From: Pseudomonas kairouanensis | GTDB taxonomy: Bacteria > Pseudomonadota > Gammaproteobacteria > Pseudomonadales > Pseudomonadaceae | NCBI RefSeq assembly: GCF_004682055.1 | Contig: NZ_QUZU01000055.1 | Location: 1 to 36,801 of the forward strand | DNA: 36,801 bases | Direction: 5' to 3' | In this document: in pieces, positions 35,807 to 36,801 of the stretch | Position numbering within the stretch: position 1 is the first letter of the stretch | Layout: every line of letters begins with the position of its first letter | Notes under the pieces: model-generated | The model's input: the letters and a program-made list of their open reading frames with translations, nothing else | What the model was told of the DNA's origin: nothing | The model's database searches: none | Position numbers and translations under genes: made by a program

Positions 35807-36526
35807 ATGGCAGTTGAGTGCGTAGCAGGCAGTCACGTAGCGCCCGAAGAACGCTTCGATTACTTCTGGCGCCAGCAGGGCGAGTGGGTCGAGGAACCCA
35901 ATCGTCGCCGTGGTGGTGAAAGCGGCGTGCAGCGGGTGATGAGCGCCAATGGCAACCTGCTCTACAGCAAGCGCCAGACCGGGCATATCTACCGCAGTTG
36001 GCTGCACCCGTTTGGCCGCCCTACGGTGTTGCGTGAGCGGGACGCTATCAAGGGCCTGCGCCTGCTGGATGTGCGGGTACCGGAGATGGTCTTTTGTGAG
36101 GCGCGCCGTGATCCCGAGCACCGCTGGAAGGCATTGCTGGTGACGGCAGCCCTGGACGGTTTCGACGAAATCGAAAACTGGTATACGGCGGGTGGCCGTG
36201 AGCAGTACGGCGAGTTGGTGCACGAACGGGTACTCAAGGAATTGGCCGCCACCCTGGCCCGTATGCACAAGGGCCGCTGGCAGCACGGTTGCCTGTACAT
36301 CAAGCACATCTTCGTGCGAGTCACCGGAGCCGGTGACGCGGCCAATGTGGAAATAGCTCTGCTGGATTTCGAGAAATGCCGACAGCGCCTGACCGCTTAT
36401 CGGGCCGCCTCCCACGACATGCTGCAGCTGCGTCGCCATTCGTCGTGGAGCGCCGCTGACTGGGAAAAACTCAGCTACTTTTACGAGACGGCGTTTGGCA
36501 GCGCTATCAAGGGTTTAACCAGATGA
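35807..36526 (+). CDS. wapQ: Lipopolysaccharide kinase-like protein (WapQ/InaA type)
   Basis: 239 residues of the Kdo/WaaP-type kinase-like family. A Lys in LLYSKRQ (Lys55) could be the nucleotide-binding lysine; HGCLYIKHIFV (160-170) and ALLDFEK (184-190) match the catalytic loop and metal-binding aspartate regions. The HRD aspartate of ordinary kinases is not present in HGCLYIKH, as in other InaA/WapQ proteins, so phosphotransfer is likely but unproven. The ATG at 35807 has a GAGGT site upstream and is four bases after the methyltransferase stop. It overlaps the next gene by four bases (ATGA). Confidence 0.82.
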   Translation: MAVECVAGSHVAPEERFDYFWRQQGEWVEEPNRRRGGESGVQRVMSANGNLLYSKRQTGHIYRSWLHPFGRPTVLRERDAIKGLRLLDVRVPEMVFCEARRDPEHRWKALLVTAALDGFDEIENWYTAGGREQYGELVHERVLKELAATLARMHKGRWQHGCLYIKHIFVRVTGAGDAANVEIALLDFEKCRQRLTAYRAASHDMLQLRRHSSWSAADWEKLSYFYETAFGSAIKGLTR

Positions 36527-36750
36527 AGCTAGAAATAGCACGAGGTGTGTTCCTGGTCGGGGCGCTGGGCATTGCAGCCCTGGCGCTGGCGGCATGGGAG
36601 CAACCTCGCACACAGGTGCTCAGTGCATCGCAGGGCAGCGCGCAATGCTTGCTGCCGCGCGTGGCCAAGGCGAGTGTGGCGGCCAAGCCTGATCATGAGT
36701 TGTTGCTGTTCATGTTTGGAATGTCTCAAGGGATGAGGCCGCAAAGTTGA
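36523..36750 (+). CDS. Small membrane-anchored or secreted protein, unknown function
   Basis: 75 residues. An N-terminal hydrophobic segment (about 8-25, GVFLVGALGIAALALAAW) looks like an uncleaved anchor or signal, followed by a polar region with one Cys (QCLLPR) and a short hydrophobic patch (ELLLFMFGM). Its ATG overlaps the wapQ stop (ATGA), so it is translated with the kinase and its product may act with it. I do not recognise a family. The overlap and terminator right after it support a real gene. Confidence 0.65.
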   Translation: MKLEIARGVFLVGALGIAALALAAWEQPRTQVLSASQGSAQCLLPRVAKASVAAKPDHELLLFMFGMSQGMRPQS

Positions 36751-36767
36751 AACGATTCAAACCCCCG

Positions 36768-36801
36768 AGAAAGGGCCTTGCAATGCGAGGCCCTTTTTTT
36801 T
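36768..36801 (+). terminator. Rho-independent terminator at the end of the colRS-linked gene cluster
   Basis: AAAGGGCCT (36770-36778) pairs with AGGCCCTTT (36788-36796), followed by a T run to the window edge. The loop is about nine bases. Confidence 0.9.

Overview
The window is a stretch of conserved chromosome from a fluorescent Pseudomonas, most likely the P. fluorescens group. This rests on the Pseudomonas gene orders (ffh-rpsP-rimM-trmD-rplS, xerD-dsbC-hom-thrC, mprF with a VirJ-type hydrolase, colR-colS with LPS-modification genes), the high GC, and many REP/REPIN repeats of the type known from that group. I see no transposase, integron, CRISPR array, prophage module or toxin-antitoxin pair. 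Nothing stands out with confidence as an undescribed multi-gene system; the most interesting points are regulatory or concern small genes.

Layout. 1-2.1 kb (minus): a CorB/CorC-like CBS transporter and a YpjD/CcsA-like membrane protein, divergent from ffh. 2.3-5.9 kb (plus): ffh, then the trmD operon (S16, RimM, TrmD, L19) behind its own promoter and ending at a strong terminator. 6-11.2 kb (plus): a hotdog thioesterase, xerD, dsbC, hom and thrC; four consecutive hairpins fill the dsbC-hom gap. 11.2-12.0 kb: two small genes, a coiled-coil single-pass membrane protein (minus) and a DUF3509 protein (plus). 12.2-14.3 kb (minus): a CaiB/BaiF CoA-transferase overlapping a periplasmic solute-binding-like protein. 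14.4-16.8 kb (plus): yaeQ and recJ, separated by a REPIN.

17-20.9 kb (minus): mprF and a VirJ/AcvB-type hydrolase, overlapping by one base, probably making and removing aminoacyl-phosphatidylglycerol. 21.1-21.6 kb (minus): two identical initiator tRNA genes, each with its own consensus promoter and terminator, with a REPIN between them. 21.8-22.9 kb (plus): dinB behind an apparent LexA box. 23-27.8 kb (minus): an alkyltransferase-like DNA repair protein, AmpG, ProRS and a lipoprotein. 28-30.4 kb (plus): a DUF481 outer-membrane protein, a HugZ-like haem protein with a TTG start, and FxsA. 30.6-32.6 kb (plus): groES-groEL behind a plausible heat-shock promoter. 33-36.8 kb (plus): colR-colS, then a methyltransferase, an LPS-kinase-like protein and a small membrane protein, with a candidate ColR box in the gap after colS and a terminator at the right edge.

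Several groups share a theme of envelope maintenance: MprF/VirJ on lipid charge, AmpG on muropeptide recycling, DsbC on periplasmic disulfides, ColRS and its downstream genes on outer membrane/LPS, and FxsA, DUF481 and the lipoprotein in the envelope. The rest is translation, protein folding, DNA repair and amino-acid synthesis. Where I moved a start codon, the reason is in the entry.
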